NCBI RefSeq assembly: GCF_014205275.1 | Contig: NZ_JACHND010000001.1 | Location: forward strand, 1,240,001 to 1,304,000 | Direction of reading: 5' to 3' | Source: Sphaerisporangium siamense | GTDB lineage: Bacteria; Actinomycetota; Actinomycetes; Streptosporangiales; Streptosporangiaceae | Length of the DNA stretch: 64,000 bases | Part shown: one piece after another, positions 55,576 to 64,000 of the stretch | Layout: each line of letters begins with the position of its first letter | Position numbering within the stretch: position 1 is the first letter of the stretch | Notes under the pieces: model-generated | Database searches by the model: none | The model's input: only the letters and a program-made list of their open reading frames with translations | Told to the model about the DNA's origin: nothing | Made by a program: the position numbers and the translations under genes

Positions 55576-56331
55576 ATGGCGAAGCCGGGTGCGGCGCCGA
55601 GAAAGCAGGGGAGATCGTCCCGAGAGGGCGACGACACCGAGGCGGTCATCGATCTCGACGATCCGCGGTTGCAGACCGAGGCCGCGCGCGGCCTCGTCGA
55701 GGCGGCGCGTGAACTGTTCGTCAAGAAAGGCTTCTCGGCGACGAGCGTGAGCGACATCACCGAGCGCGCGGGCATGAGCGTGGGGTCGCTGTACTACCAC
55801 TACGGCAGCAAGACCAACATCTACGTGGCGATCTGGCTGCAGTACCAGCGCAGCCAGGAGGCCCGCGCCCGCGAGACGGTCATCGCGGTGCGCGCCGCGG
55901 GGGTCACCAACGGATTGCGGCTGTTCCTGGCCGGCACCCGCGCCTACCTGCTCGGGGCCTGGGAGCACCGGGACGTGGTGCGGCTGGCCGCCGACGGCGA
56001 CACTCCGCCGGGGTTCGGGCTGCGCACCCGGCGGATCAACCAGGAATGGTTCCGGCAGAATTCCGCGCTGCTGCGCGACAGCGCCAACACCGCTGGGCAG
56101 GACGATCCGCTGGCCATCCGGGCGATCGTCGCGATCGTCACCGACGCCATGGGCGGGATCTGCCGGGAAGTGGCCGCCTGCGCCACCCGCGAGGAGGCCG
56201 AGGAACTGGTCGCCCGCGCCATCGACGTCTTCGCCCGGCTGGCCAATTCTCCCGTGGACCAGCAATTCCGGCCCGACGTCCGGCCGGCCACGGCGTTCGG
56301 CGTCACCGTCCGCGACGACGGCGGCTGGTGA
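55576..56331 (+). CDS. TetR-family regulator of the acyl-CoA oxidation cluster
   Basis: 251 residues from ATG at 55576 (GGGGG ahead); GTG at 55540 is an alternative that would put the start only eight bases past the palindrome. After a 30-residue basic/acidic lead, the helix-turn-helix runs at about residues 45-85 (LFVKKGFSATSVSDITERAG, MSVGSLYYHYGSKTNIY). The C-terminal domain is helical. The CTGAATGnCATTCAG palindrome before it recurs at etfD and the acyl-CoA dehydrogenases, so it likely represses them and itself, with an acyl-CoA as inducer. Confidence 0.88.
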   Translation: MAKPGAAPRKQGRSSREGDDTEAVIDLDDPRLQTEAARGLVEAARELFVKKGFSATSVSDITERAGMSVGSLYYHYGSKTNIYVAIWLQYQRSQEARARETVIAVRAAGVTNGLRLFLAGTRAYLLGAWEHRDVVRLAADGDTPPGFGLRTRRINQEWFRQNSALLRDSANTAGQDDPLAIRAIVAIVTDAMGGICREVAACATREEAEELVARAIDVFARLANSPVDQQFRPDVRPATAFGVTVRDDGGW

Positions 56332-56335
56332 CGGC

Positions 56336-56368
56336 GAATCGGCCGCGCCGGGCCGGCGCGGCCGATTC
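56336..56368. terminator. Strong bidirectional hairpin
   Basis: GAATCGGCCGCGCCGG (56336-56351) is followed after one base by its exact reverse complement (56353-56368). It lies four bases after the TetR stop, between convergent tetR and etfD. Confidence 0.85.
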
Positions 56369-56479
56369 ATCGGGAAATAACTGATCTCCGAGTAATGCCC
56401 CGAGTCAGGCGGCGAACGGATCACGGGTGAGGGAAGCGGTCGAACGCCGTCCGGCCCCGGACGGTGATCCGGGGGCGGC

Positions 56480-58627
56480 TCACCGTCCCGCGGGACCGCT
56501 CGCCACGGGCTCGCCCTTGACGGACTTGATCAGGAGCTGGGCGACGTCGACGACTTCCAGGGTTTCCTTGGCCTGGCCGGTGTTCTTCTTCTCGTTGATC
56601 GCGTCCCCGAGCATCACCAGGCAGAACGGGCACGCGGTGGACACGGTGTCGGGGTCGGTGGTCAGCGCCTCGTCCACCCGCTCGGTGTTGATCCGCTTGC
56701 CGATCCGCTCCTCCATCCACATCCGCGCCCCACCCGCACCACAACAAAACCCCCGCTCCTTGCACCGGTGCATCTCCTGGGTCCGCACCCCCGGCACCGT
56801 GGCCATGATGTCGCGCGGCTGCGCGTACACCTTGTTGTGCCGCCCCAGGAAACACGGATCGTGGTAAGTGATCTTCTCCTCGATCGGCGTCACCGGGGTC
56901 AGCCTGCCCTGCTCCACCAGATGCGCCAGCAACTGGGTGTGGTGGACGACCTCGAAGTGGCCGCCGAGCTGGGGGTATTCGTTGGCCAGGGTGTTGAAGC
57001 AGTGCGGGCACGTCGCCACGATCTTCGTCACCCCGGCCTCGTTCAACGTCTCGATGTTCTGCCGGGCCAGCATGTCGAACACGAACTCCATGCCCAGGCG
57101 ACGAGCCGGATCCCCGGTGCACGCCTCCATCGGCCCCAGCACCGCGAACCTCACCCCGGCGATGTGCAGCAACTCGGCCACCGCCTTGGTGGTCTTGCGG
57201 GCCCGGTCCTCCAGCGCACCGGCGCACCCCACCCAGAACAGGTACTCCACATCGCCGGGCATCTTCTCATCGACCATCTGGACCTCGATGGGGTCCACCT
57301 CACGAGAGGCCAGCTCCTCGATCCACTCGGCGCGCTTACCCTCCGGCAGACCCCACGGATTGCCCTTGTTCTCCAGGTTCTTCAACATCACCCCCGCCTC
57401 CGAGGGGAAGCTGGACTCGATCATCACCTGGTAACGGCGCATGTCGAGGATGTGATCGATGTGATCGATGTCCACCGGGCACTGCTCCACACACGCGCCA
57501 CAGTTGGTACACGACCACAACACATCCGGATGGATCACACCCTCCTCGCCCACCAGCGGCTTCTCCAGCAGGGCGAGCACGTCCTGCGGATGGGAGTCCT
57601 TCTCCGCGTCGCCCGCGAGCAGGTACGGAGCCACCTGGAACGCGTGGTCGCGCTGGTCGAGGATCAGCATCTTCGGCGACAGCGGCTTGCCGGTGTTCCA
57701 GGCGGGGCACTGCGACTGGCACCGCCCGCATTCCGTGCAGGTGTAGAAGTCCAGGAAGCCCTTCCACGTGGTGTCCCCGATCTTGCCGCGGCCGAAGACG
57801 TCGGTGTCGGGGTCGGCTTCCTCGAAGTCGAGCACCTTGCCGTTGCTGCGCATCTCGGGCACCGGCCCCAGACCGTCGGGACGGCGCGAGAACAGAACGT
57901 TCAGCGGCGCGGTGAAGATGTGCAGGTGCTTGGAGTTCACCACGATGACCAGGAACACCAGCATCACGCCGATATGCAGCAGGAGGCCGATCTCCTCCAG
58001 GAGCGTGCTCGTGGGCAGGATCCTCGCGGTGAGCTCGGAGGCGAAGGCGCCCGACTCGTAGGGGAAGTTGCCCGTGTTGATCGAGGCGCCGCGGAACAGG
58101 AACAGCGTCCAGATCACGTTGAAGATCATGAAGAGCACGAGCCAGGCCCCGCCGAGGTGCGAGCCGGAGAACCGTGAGCCGCGGCCGAGCCGCTTGGGCG
58201 AGTTCTTGACGCGGATCGCGGCGAAGGCGACCAGTCCGGCGAGCGCGGCGACGGCGATGAAGTCCTGGAGGAACCCGAGCACCGGCCAGGTCCCGATGAG
58301 CGGGATGTGGAAGTCGGGCTCCCCGGTGATCGCCCCCTGGATCAGCGCGCCGTACGCCTCCAGGTAGACGGTGGCGAGGATGAAGAACGCCCACATCACG
58401 AAGAAGTGCGCCGTGCCGGACGGCGTCCACTTCAGCAGCTTCTTCTGGCCGAAGACCTCCACCACCTGGGCTTTGATCTCCGCCCCGACGTTCTCCCTGG
58501 CGTACCGCAGGCGTTCGGGGGCGGGCTGGCCGCTGGTGGCGAGCCTGTAGAGGAACGCCACCCGGCGGCCCGCCAGGGCGAGCGCGACGCCGGTCGCGAC
58601 GAGCCCGATGATCGCAACCCAGAGCAC
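56480..58627 (-). CDS. etfD: EtfD-type membrane Fe-S oxidoreductase
   Basis: 715 residues. N-terminal membrane domain with about six segments, then CTECGRCQSQCP and CTNCGACVEQCP [4Fe-4S] motifs near residues 305 and 390, and two CCG-type domains (CPHCFN, CCGAGGARM) at the C-terminus. Same architecture as mycobacterial EtfD (Rv0338c), which passes electrons from electron-transfer flavoprotein to menaquinone during beta-oxidation. GAGGAGG before the GTG start. Divergent from two acyl-CoA dehydrogenase genes, which would supply those electrons; etfA/etfB are not in the window. Confidence 0.92.
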   Translation of the reverse strand: MLWVAIIGLVATGVALALAGRRVAFLYRLATSGQPAPERLRYARENVGAEIKAQVVEVFGQKKLLKWTPSGTAHFFVMWAFFILATVYLEAYGALIQGAITGEPDFHIPLIGTWPVLGFLQDFIAVAALAGLVAFAAIRVKNSPKRLGRGSRFSGSHLGGAWLVLFMIFNVIWTLFLFRGASINTGNFPYESGAFASELTARILPTSTLLEEIGLLLHIGVMLVFLVIVVNSKHLHIFTAPLNVLFSRRPDGLGPVPEMRSNGKVLDFEEADPDTDVFGRGKIGDTTWKGFLDFYTCTECGRCQSQCPAWNTGKPLSPKMLILDQRDHAFQVAPYLLAGDAEKDSHPQDVLALLEKPLVGEEGVIHPDVLWSCTNCGACVEQCPVDIDHIDHILDMRRYQVMIESSFPSEAGVMLKNLENKGNPWGLPEGKRAEWIEELASREVDPIEVQMVDEKMPGDVEYLFWVGCAGALEDRARKTTKAVAELLHIAGVRFAVLGPMEACTGDPARRLGMEFVFDMLARQNIETLNEAGVTKIVATCPHCFNTLANEYPQLGGHFEVVHHTQLLAHLVEQGRLTPVTPIEEKITYHDPCFLGRHNKVYAQPRDIMATVPGVRTQEMHRCKERGFCCGAGGARMWMEERIGKRINTERVDEALTTDPDTVSTACPFCLVMLGDAINEKKNTGQAKETLEVVDVAQLLIKSVKGEPVASGPAGR

Positions 58628-58669
58628 GGGTCCTCCTCAGCGAGGCGACATGGCTGGTGAAACCGCCAT

Positions 58670-58684
58670 CTGAATGTCATTCAT
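58670..58684. promoter_or_regulatory. TetR operator candidate, site 2
   Basis: CTGAATGTCATTCAT, a 6-1-6 palindrome (TGAATG-T-CATTCA), 43 bp upstream of the etfD start. Confidence 0.7.
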
Positions 58685-58832
58685 CGCCGCATGGAATCCG
58701 TGCGGAGCGGGTACCGCGTCACGCCCGGGGCTTCCGATCGGCATTGAAGAAGCTAAACATGCTGCTGAAGGGGTGGTCAACAGTCCCACCGAACGGGATT
58801 CAAGTTGCGGGAATGTAACGCCCATGTGTCCG

Positions 58833-58862
58833 TTGACGCCCTTCTCGGCACCGTGCTAGACA
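58833..58862 (+). promoter_or_regulatory. Promoter candidate for acyl-CoA dehydrogenases
   Basis: TTGACG at 58833-58838 and TAGACA at 58857-58862 with 18-bp spacing. The TetR palindrome begins six bases after the -10, a classic place for repression. Confidence 0.5.
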
Positions 58863-58867
58863 TTGCC

Positions 58868-58882
58868 CTGAATGACATTCAG
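58868..58882. promoter_or_regulatory. TetR operator candidate, site 3 (CTGAATGACATTCAG)
   Basis: Perfect 7-1-7 palindrome, directly downstream of the promoter candidate and 43 bp before the dehydrogenase start. Confidence 0.75.
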
Positions 58883-58925
58883 TCATGTTCCGCCCCTGGT
58901 CGCAAGGGGCATGGGAGGTGCTGTA

Positions 58926-59972
58926 GTGCTCGCTCTACTGAGTGACGAGCAGCAAATGCTCAAAGAGGTGGCCGCCCAGATCGCCGGCTCCGCCGGCCCG
59001 TCGAACCCCAGTGACCTGAACACCGTGGACCGCGCCGCGGCCTGGCGGTCGCTCGCGCAGGCCGGGCTGCTGGCGCTGCGGACCCGGGACGACGACGGGC
59101 GCCCGGTCGGTTCGGGCGTGGAGGTCGCGGTGGTGGCCGAGGCGCTGGGCGCGGGCCTGGTACCGGTGCCCTACCTCGGATCGGCCGTGCTCGCCACGGA
59201 GCTGCTCGCCCTGGCCGGCGCGCACGACGAGGCCGAGGCCCTGTCCGAAGGGGACGCGAGGACCACGGTGCTGCTCGACCGCCACCTGTCCGCCCTGGCC
59301 GTGCTGCCGGGCGAGCAGGTCTACGCGTGGGACGCGGACGGCGCCGCCGACGCGCTGGCGCTGACCGCCGGGCCCGACGGGCACCAAGTCGTACGGGTAT
59401 CACTGGACACCGGGTTCGTCCCCGCGACCGGAGCCGACCTCACCCGCACGCTGCTGCGTTCCGACGGCCCGATCGACGAGGCCCGGCTCACCCCGGTGGG
59501 CCGCCCCCTCTCCGCCGAGGCGCTGCTGCGCTGGGAGGCGCTCGCGCTCACGGTGATCAGCGCGGACATCGTCGGCGTCATGCGCGCCGCCGTGGCCAGG
59601 GCCGTCGCCTACACCAAGGAGCGCGTCCAGTACGGCGTGCTGATCGGCTCGTTCCAGGCGGTGCAGCACCTGTGCGCCGAGGCGTACGTGCAGGCGGAGG
59701 CGTCGGCGAGCGCGACCAACTACGCGGCCTGGGCCGTGGACGAGCTGGACGTGGCGGAGGCCCTCATGGCGGCCCGCACCGCGAAGACGCAGGCCGCCCT
59801 CGTGGCGCGCGAGGTGACCGAGACCGTCATGCAGGTGTTCGGCGGCATCGGCCAGACCTACGAGCACATCGCGCACGTCCACACGCGGCGTGCCCTGACC
59901 GACCGCCAGGTCCTCGGCGACGAGGGCGTCCAACTGCCGCGCATCGCCGACGTCCGGCTGACGGGAGAGTGA
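58926..59972 (+). CDS. Acyl-CoA dehydrogenase, short subunit
   Basis: 348 residues from GTG at 58926 with GGGAGG seven bases ahead; earlier starts would run into the operator. It resembles the acyl-CoA dehydrogenase fold but with a reduced N-terminal domain. The C-terminus has GGIGQTYEHIAHVHTRR with E313 at the likely catalytic-base position. Paired, slightly divergent dehydrogenase genes like these form alpha2-beta2 enzymes in mycobacteria (FadE26-FadE27 type). Next to EtfD, a role in side-chain or branched acyl-CoA oxidation is plausible. Confidence 0.88.
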   Translation: MLALLSDEQQMLKEVAAQIAGSAGPSNPSDLNTVDRAAAWRSLAQAGLLALRTRDDDGRPVGSGVEVAVVAEALGAGLVPVPYLGSAVLATELLALAGAHDEAEALSEGDARTTVLLDRHLSALAVLPGEQVYAWDADGAADALALTAGPDGHQVVRVSLDTGFVPATGADLTRTLLRSDGPIDEARLTPVGRPLSAEALLRWEALALTVISADIVGVMRAAVARAVAYTKERVQYGVLIGSFQAVQHLCAEAYVQAEASASATNYAAWAVDELDVAEALMAARTAKTQAALVAREVTETVMQVFGGIGQTYEHIAHVHTRRALTDRQVLGDEGVQLPRIADVRLTGE

Positions 59973-59974
59973 CC

Positions 59975-61102
59975 ATGGACTACCGCGACACCCCCGAGGA
60001 GGCGGAGTTCCGCGCGACCCTGCGCGAGTGGCTGAGCGCCACCATCCCCGCCGGCTGGGACAAGATCGAGGACGAGCTGGAGGCGGTCAGGCTCCGCAAG
60101 GACTGGCACCGCACCCTCTACCGCGCCGGATACGTCGGGATGAGCTGGCCGGTCGAGTACGGCGGGCGCGGCCTGAGCCCCGTGTACGACGCGATCCTCA
60201 ACGAGGAGTCGGGCAACCTGGGGGCCCCTCCGCTGCCGTCCGTCGGCTACATCGGCCGTGCCATCTTCATGTACGCCTCCGAGGAGCAGAAGAGGCGGTT
60301 CCTGCCGCCGCTGCTGTCCGGCGAGGCGAGCTGGTGCCAGGGCTTCAGCGAGCCGGAGGCCGGGTCCGACCTCGCCTCGCTGCGCACGGCGGCGCGGCTC
60401 GACGGGGACCACTACGTGGTCAACGGGCAGAAGATGTGGACCAGCGGCGGCCAGTACGCCGACTGGTGCCTCCTGCTGGCCAGGACCGACCCGGACGTCC
60501 CCAAGCACAAGGGCATCTCGGCCTTCCTGGTCTCGATGACCGAGCCGGGGGTCACGGTACGGCCCATCGTGATCGCCAGCGGCGAGGCCGAGACCGCCGA
60601 GGTGTTCTGGGACGACGTGCGGATCCCGGTGGAGCAGCGGCTCGGCGCCCCCGGCGAGGGCTGGCGGATCGCGATGACCACGGTGGCCTACGAGCGGGGC
60701 CCCGCCGACATCGGGTTCATCGCCAACTACCGGCGCACGCTGCGCAAGGTCGAGGGGCTCGCCGCCGAGCGCGGCCTGCTGGAGAAGGAGGAGGTCCGCA
60801 AGGCCCTGGCCCGCGCCTACGTACGCGGCGAGGTGCTGCGCCTCAACTGCATGGAGCAGCTCTCGATGCGGGTCTCCGGGCGGGCGCCGGGCCCCGAGGG
60901 TTCGATCGCGAAGCTGCTGTGGGCCGACGCCGAGCAGTCCCTGCAGCACCTGGCCATGGACATTCTCGGCGCCGACGAGATGACCGGCGTCGCCGCCGGC
61001 TGGCTCAGCTCCTACTTCACCTCCCGCCCCGTCAGCGTCTACGGCGGGTCGGCCCAGATCCAGAAGAACATCATCGCGCGCATGCTGGACATGCCGCGCT
61101 GA
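59975..61102 (+). CDS. Acyl-CoA dehydrogenase, long subunit
   Basis: 375 residues with the full fold: GFSEPEAGSDLASLRT and KMWTSGGQYADW (FAD-binding middle domain). The motif that usually holds the catalytic glutamate (YEGT-x-x-IQ) reads YGGSAQIQ, with Gly at 357 in its place, so it likely depends on its partner subunit for the base. Start ATG is two bases after the previous stop with GGGAGAG ahead. Cotranscribed with the short subunit. Confidence 0.92.
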   Translation: MDYRDTPEEAEFRATLREWLSATIPAGWDKIEDELEAVRLRKDWHRTLYRAGYVGMSWPVEYGGRGLSPVYDAILNEESGNLGAPPLPSVGYIGRAIFMYASEEQKRRFLPPLLSGEASWCQGFSEPEAGSDLASLRTAARLDGDHYVVNGQKMWTSGGQYADWCLLLARTDPDVPKHKGISAFLVSMTEPGVTVRPIVIASGEAETAEVFWDDVRIPVEQRLGAPGEGWRIAMTTVAYERGPADIGFIANYRRTLRKVEGLAAERGLLEKEEVRKALARAYVRGEVLRLNCMEQLSMRVSGRAPGPEGSIAKLLWADAEQSLQHLAMDILGADEMTGVAAGWLSSYFTSRPVSVYGGSAQIQKNIIARMLDMPR

Positions 61103-61148
61103 TCCGCGGGACCTCGGCCGCGCCCGGCCCCTTCTCCGGTCCGGGTGA

Positions 61149-61168
61149 CGGCGCCCCGGCGGGCGCCG
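61149..61168 (+). terminator. Hairpin after the acyl-CoA dehydrogenases
   Basis: CGGCGCCC and GGGCGCCG form an 8-bp stem with a 4-base loop, 47 bp past the stop. Confidence 0.55.
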
Positions 61169-61284
61169 GGCTCCCATTTCCGTGATCTTCATGTGGTCGG
61201 CGGCACGCAGGCCGTGCCGTATGCGATCACTTCTCTTTCCCATCCCCCAGGGCTCGCGCGGCCCGTCGCGCGCGCCCCTCCTCC

Positions 61285-61299
61285 CTGAACACCATTCAG
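61285..61299. promoter_or_regulatory. TetR operator candidate, site 4 (degenerate)
   Basis: CTGAACACCATTCAG: the right arm matches the other sites exactly, the left has two mismatches. Located 28 bp before the binding-protein start, linking the ABC operon to the same regulator. Confidence 0.5.
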
Positions 61300-61326
61300 T
61301 CGCATCGCCCGGCCGAGGAGGCCGCC

Positions 61327-62568
61327 ATGAGATCACGCCACATCCGTCTTTCCGCGATATCGCTCAGCGCCCTGCTCGCGTTCTCCGTGGCCGCGTGCGG
61401 CGGCGAAGGGAGCGACGGCGCGTCCGGCGGCAGCGCCGACAAGCCCTTCGTCGTCTACTTCACCGGGGACTACTCCGGTGCGATCTCCACGAACAACGCG
61501 AGCCTGGACGCGGGCATCAAGATCGCGGCGGAGGAGCTGAACGCCGCCGGCGGCATCAACGGCCGCAAGGTCGTGGTCGAGACGGCCAACGACCAGAACG
61601 ACCCGACCAAGGCGGTCAGCCTCCTCCAGCAGCGGCTCTCCTCGGGATCCAAGCCCGACCTGGTCTACCCGGGCGGCTCCAGCGCCGTCTCCCTCTCACT
61701 GCTGCCGATCCTGAGCCGACAGAAGATCCTCTCGATCGGCGGCACGGTCAGCACCCTGCTGAACGACCCGAAGAAGTTCCCCTACCACTTCGGGGTCTCC
61801 TCACCCGGCAAGGACTACGCGCCCGCGCTGATCCGGACGGCGAAGGAGAAGGGCTACAAGAAGATCGGCATGCTCTACTCCAACGACGCCACGGGCCAGA
61901 GCTCGGCCGAGATCTACAAGGCGGCCGTCCAGGGCGCGGGCATGGAGTTCGTCGAGGCCCGCTACGAGGCCACGGCGCTGGACATGACCTCGCAGCTCAA
62001 CCAGCTCCGCGCGCAGAACCCCGACGCGCTGGTGCTCAACGGGTACGGCACCGCGGCGCTGTACGTGATGCGCAGCCGGGCCCAGATCGGCTGGGACATC
62101 CCTGCCTTCTGCGACCAGCTCGCCTCCGGCTTCCCGTACCTGAAGAACCTCAAGACGGACCAGCTCAAGAACGTGTTCGTGGTCGTCTCCAGCGCGACGC
62201 TGGAGGACAGCGAGCGTCACCCGAACCTGGGCGCCTTCATCGACGACATCAAGAAGAGTCCGGCGGCCGGCGGCATCGGCAACACCGGCTGGGGGCTCTA
62301 CGCCACCGGGCACGACGCCCTCGCCGTCGTCGCCTACGCCGCGCAGCAGGCCAAGACCAACGAGTCCGACAAGGTCAAGGCCACGCTGGAGAACCTCCCG
62401 CAGCCCTCGGGCGCGCCGCTCTGGTACGCCGCGGGTCCCGCCGGGCAGTACGTGCAGTTCAAGTACTCGCCGGCGAACCACTTCCCGACCACGAGCGAGG
62501 AGACCTTCCAGTACGTCCCGCCGGGCGTCTACAACGGCGAAGGCTTCTACGCGCCCGAGAAGGCGTGA
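61327..62568 (+). CDS. Branched-chain amino acid-type ABC substrate-binding lipoprotein
   Basis: 413 residues; ATG follows GAGGAGG. Signal peptide ends in lipobox SVAAC near residue 19. Periplasmic-binding type 6 fold: FTGDYSGAISTNNASLDAG, AAEELNAAGGINGRKV, and a central two-lobe pattern. LivK-like proteins bind Leu/Ile/Val, amides, urea, or acyl and aromatic compounds. With the dehydrogenases and the shared operator nearby, a carboxylic acid ligand is possible. Cotranscribed with LivH and LivM permeases. Confidence 0.93.
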   Translation: MRSRHIRLSAISLSALLAFSVAACGGEGSDGASGGSADKPFVVYFTGDYSGAISTNNASLDAGIKIAAEELNAAGGINGRKVVVETANDQNDPTKAVSLLQQRLSSGSKPDLVYPGGSSAVSLSLLPILSRQKILSIGGTVSTLLNDPKKFPYHFGVSSPGKDYAPALIRTAKEKGYKKIGMLYSNDATGQSSAEIYKAAVQGAGMEFVEARYEATALDMTSQLNQLRAQNPDALVLNGYGTAALYVMRSRAQIGWDIPAFCDQLASGFPYLKNLKTDQLKNVFVVVSSATLEDSERHPNLGAFIDDIKKSPAAGGIGNTGWGLYATGHDALAVVAYAAQQAKTNESDKVKATLENLPQPSGAPLWYAAGPAGQYVQFKYSPANHFPTTSEETFQYVPPGVYNGEGFYAPEKA

Positions 62569-62575
62569 GGTCGCG

Positions 62576-63442
62576 ATGACGACCGTATGGGCCGGGCTGG
62601 CGACGGGCGCGATCTACTCGCTGATCGCGATCGGGTACAACGTCGTGCTCCTCGCCTCCGGGACGTTCAACTTCGCGCACGCGCAACTCCTGATGGTCGG
62701 CACGTTCCTGGCCTACACCGGGGCCGTCACGCTGGGGCTCCCCGTGCTGCCGACCGTGCTGCTCGCGATGATCGGCGTGGCGGCCATCGCGCTCATCGAG
62801 GAGCGGATCGCCATCCGTCCGCTCCTCGGCCGCAGCGACAGCCACGGCACGCTGATCACCACGGTCGGCGCCGCCACCATCCTGGACGGGCTCGCCGCGG
62901 TCATCTGGGGCAGGGAGCCGCTGACCGTGCCGTCGGTGCTGCCCGACCGGCCGCTCGACCTGCTCGGCGGCACCGTCCGGCCGGTGGACCTGGTGCTGAT
63001 CGCCTTCACGCTCGTCGTCGGCGTGGGACTGCACCTGTGGTCCCGGCACACGCTGACCGGCCTCGCCTCCCTGGCCTCCGCGGAGGACAGGGACGCGGCC
63101 TCGGCGCGCGGCATCAACGTGCGGCTCCTCGGCGTGGGCGCCTTCGCCCTCGCCGGGGCGGTCGCCGGAGTGTTCGGCCTGCTGGTCGGGGCGCGCACGT
63201 ACGCCGTCTTCGACCTCGGGCACGACCTGGCGCTGTTCGGGTTCGTGGCCATCGCGATCGGAGGATCGGGCAGCCAGCTCGGCGGCCTGATCGGCGGATT
63301 CGCCACCGGGCTCGTGTACGCGTTCGCCGCCAGGTACATCGGCGCGGCCTACCCGCAGATCGTGGTCTTCGCGGCGTTCCTGCTCATCCTGTTCCTGCGA
63401 CCGCGCGGCCTGTTCGGCGCCGCGCTCGAACGGCGGGTGTAG
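62576..63442 (+). CDS. Branched-chain amino acid-type ABC permease (LivH)
   Basis: 288 residues with about eight hydrophobic segments. LATGAIYSLIAIGYNVVL and SGTFNFAHAQLLMVG are the LivH signatures; the cytoplasmic loop DRDAASARGINVRLL holds the EAA-type contact with the ATPase. Spacing to the binding-protein gene is 7 bp. Confidence 0.94.
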   Translation: MTTVWAGLATGAIYSLIAIGYNVVLLASGTFNFAHAQLLMVGTFLAYTGAVTLGLPVLPTVLLAMIGVAAIALIEERIAIRPLLGRSDSHGTLITTVGAATILDGLAAVIWGREPLTVPSVLPDRPLDLLGGTVRPVDLVLIAFTLVVGVGLHLWSRHTLTGLASLASAEDRDAASARGINVRLLGVGAFALAGAVAGVFGLLVGARTYAVFDLGHDLALFGFVAIAIGGSGSQLGGLIGGFATGLVYAFAARYIGAAYPQIVVFAAFLLILFLRPRGLFGAALERRV

Positions 63443-63445
63443 CCC

Positions 63446-64000
63446 ATGAACGCCCTCGTCCACCGGTACCGCCCGCTGGGCATCGTGCTCCTGCTGGCCC
63501 TGCTGCTCATCGCCCCCACCGCGGGCCTGCTCAACGGCTACTGGTCGCGCACGGTGATGCTGATCGCGATCCTGAGCCTGCTGGTCAGCGGCCTGAACGT
63601 CGTCCTCGGCTACGCCGGCGAGCTGGCCATGGGACAGGTCGCGCTGTACGCCGTGGGCGCCTACGTCGCGGGCTACCTCGGCGTCGAGCTCGGCATGACG
63701 AACGTGCTGTTCTCGCTGCTGGGGGCCACCCTGGCCGCGGTCGTGGTCGGTCTCATCACCGGCATACCCGGGTTGCGCCTCGGCGGCTGGTCGCTGGCGA
63801 TGGTGACGTTCTTCCTGGTCACGCTGGTGCCGAACCTGGTCGACGTCTTCTCCGGCTTCACCGGCGGCACGCTCGGCATGGGCACCGCCGTCCCCACCCT
63901 GTTCGGCATGGAGATCGTCGGCGACCGGCTCTACTGGCTGATCATCCTGGTCGTGGCGGCCTGGTTCGCGGTCGCCCGCAACCTGCTGCTGTCGCGGCAC
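63446..64000 (+). CDS. Branched-chain amino acid-type ABC permease (LivM), N-terminal part
   Basis: 185 residues to the window edge with no stop. Starts ATG three bases after the LivH stop. LNVVLGYAGELAMGQVALYAVGAYVAG is the LivM signature, and FSGFTGGTLGMG follows near residue 135. The ATPases LivG/LivF would be expected beyond the window. Confidence 0.92.
   Translation, partial: MNALVHRYRPLGIVLLLALLLIAPTAGLLNGYWSRTVMLIAILSLLVSGLNVVLGYAGELAMGQVALYAVGAYVAGYLGVELGMTNVLFSLLGATLAAVVVGLITGIPGLRLGGWSLAMVTFFLVTLVPNLVDVFSGFTGGTLGMGTAVPTLFGMEIVGDRLYWLIILVVAAWFAVARNLLLSRH

Overview
The window is very GC-rich DNA with dense, often translationally coupled genes, many GTG starts, AGGAGG-type ribosome sites and G/C in third codon positions. 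These traits, plus an EtfD-type menaquinone oxidoreductase, an acyl-CoA carboxylase epsilon subunit, LpqS/CysK2-like genes and XRE-linked small-ORF clusters, point to a high-GC actinobacterium. Streptosporangiales-type is a guess; no rRNA or other strong marker is present. It reads as ordinary chromosome devoted to uptake and catabolism. I see no CRISPR array, prophage, insertion sequence, tRNA or rRNA.

Layout. 1-7.4 kb: nucleobase/nucleoside acquisition (regulator plus NMT1-type ABC transporter, divergent from a nucleoside phosphorylase and a CynX-type carrier; then a lactonase-like hydrolase and an NCS1 permease). 7.5-15.5 kb: polar amino-acid ABC transporter, DUF1275 protein, diaminopropionate ammonia-lyase-like PLP enzyme, SDR, gamma-glutamyltranspeptidase-like protein and an M20 peptidase-like protein with altered metal ligands. 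15.6-18.8 kb: an XRE regulator and a five-gene, translationally coupled micro-operon of small unknown proteins. 18.9-24.9 kb: HbpS/GlcG protein, a 2-oxoacid dehydrogenase with its E2 split into two genes, SDR, lipoyl synthase and an FCD-type GntR regulator. 25.1-29.7 kb: a cysteine-leader-like ORF before a DAACS symporter, then a small unknown protein, a secreted protein, a D,D-carboxypeptidase and a CBS protein. 29.8-37.9 kb: propionyl-CoA carboxylase and methylmalonyl-CoA mutase in one operon with a divergent TetR. 38-46.3 kb: FAD monooxygenase, GntR-TetR hybrid regulator, and an operon of membrane peptide, pyruvate oxidase, FAD/Fe-S hydroxyacid dehydrogenase and enolase-superfamily enzyme. 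46.6-55.4 kb: DinB protein, PotD-like lipoprotein, Bcr-type efflux, two CBS proteins, an LpqS/CysK2/MFS locus and a class V aminotransferase. 55.5-64 kb: TetR, EtfD, paired acyl-CoA dehydrogenases and a branched-chain-type ABC transporter running off the end.

How it fits together. Two probable local regulons can be read from the DNA. An A/T-rich motif (ATAAAYTAT or close to it) lies upstream of the amino-acid ABC operon, between the SDR and GGT-like genes, between the dehydrogenase operon and the SDR-lipA pair, and in front of the FCD regulator. This suggests that regulator controls one dispersed catabolic island from about 7.5 to 24.9 kb. A 15-bp palindrome (CTGAATGNCATTCAG) lies at the TetR gene near 55.5 kb, twice between etfD and the acyl-CoA dehydrogenases, and before the ABC operon, suggesting one acyl-CoA oxidation regulon. 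The most likely undescribed systems are the first island, with its split E2, own lipoyl synthase and metal-ligand-altered M20 protein, and the small coupled micro-operon at 15.6-17.3 kb.
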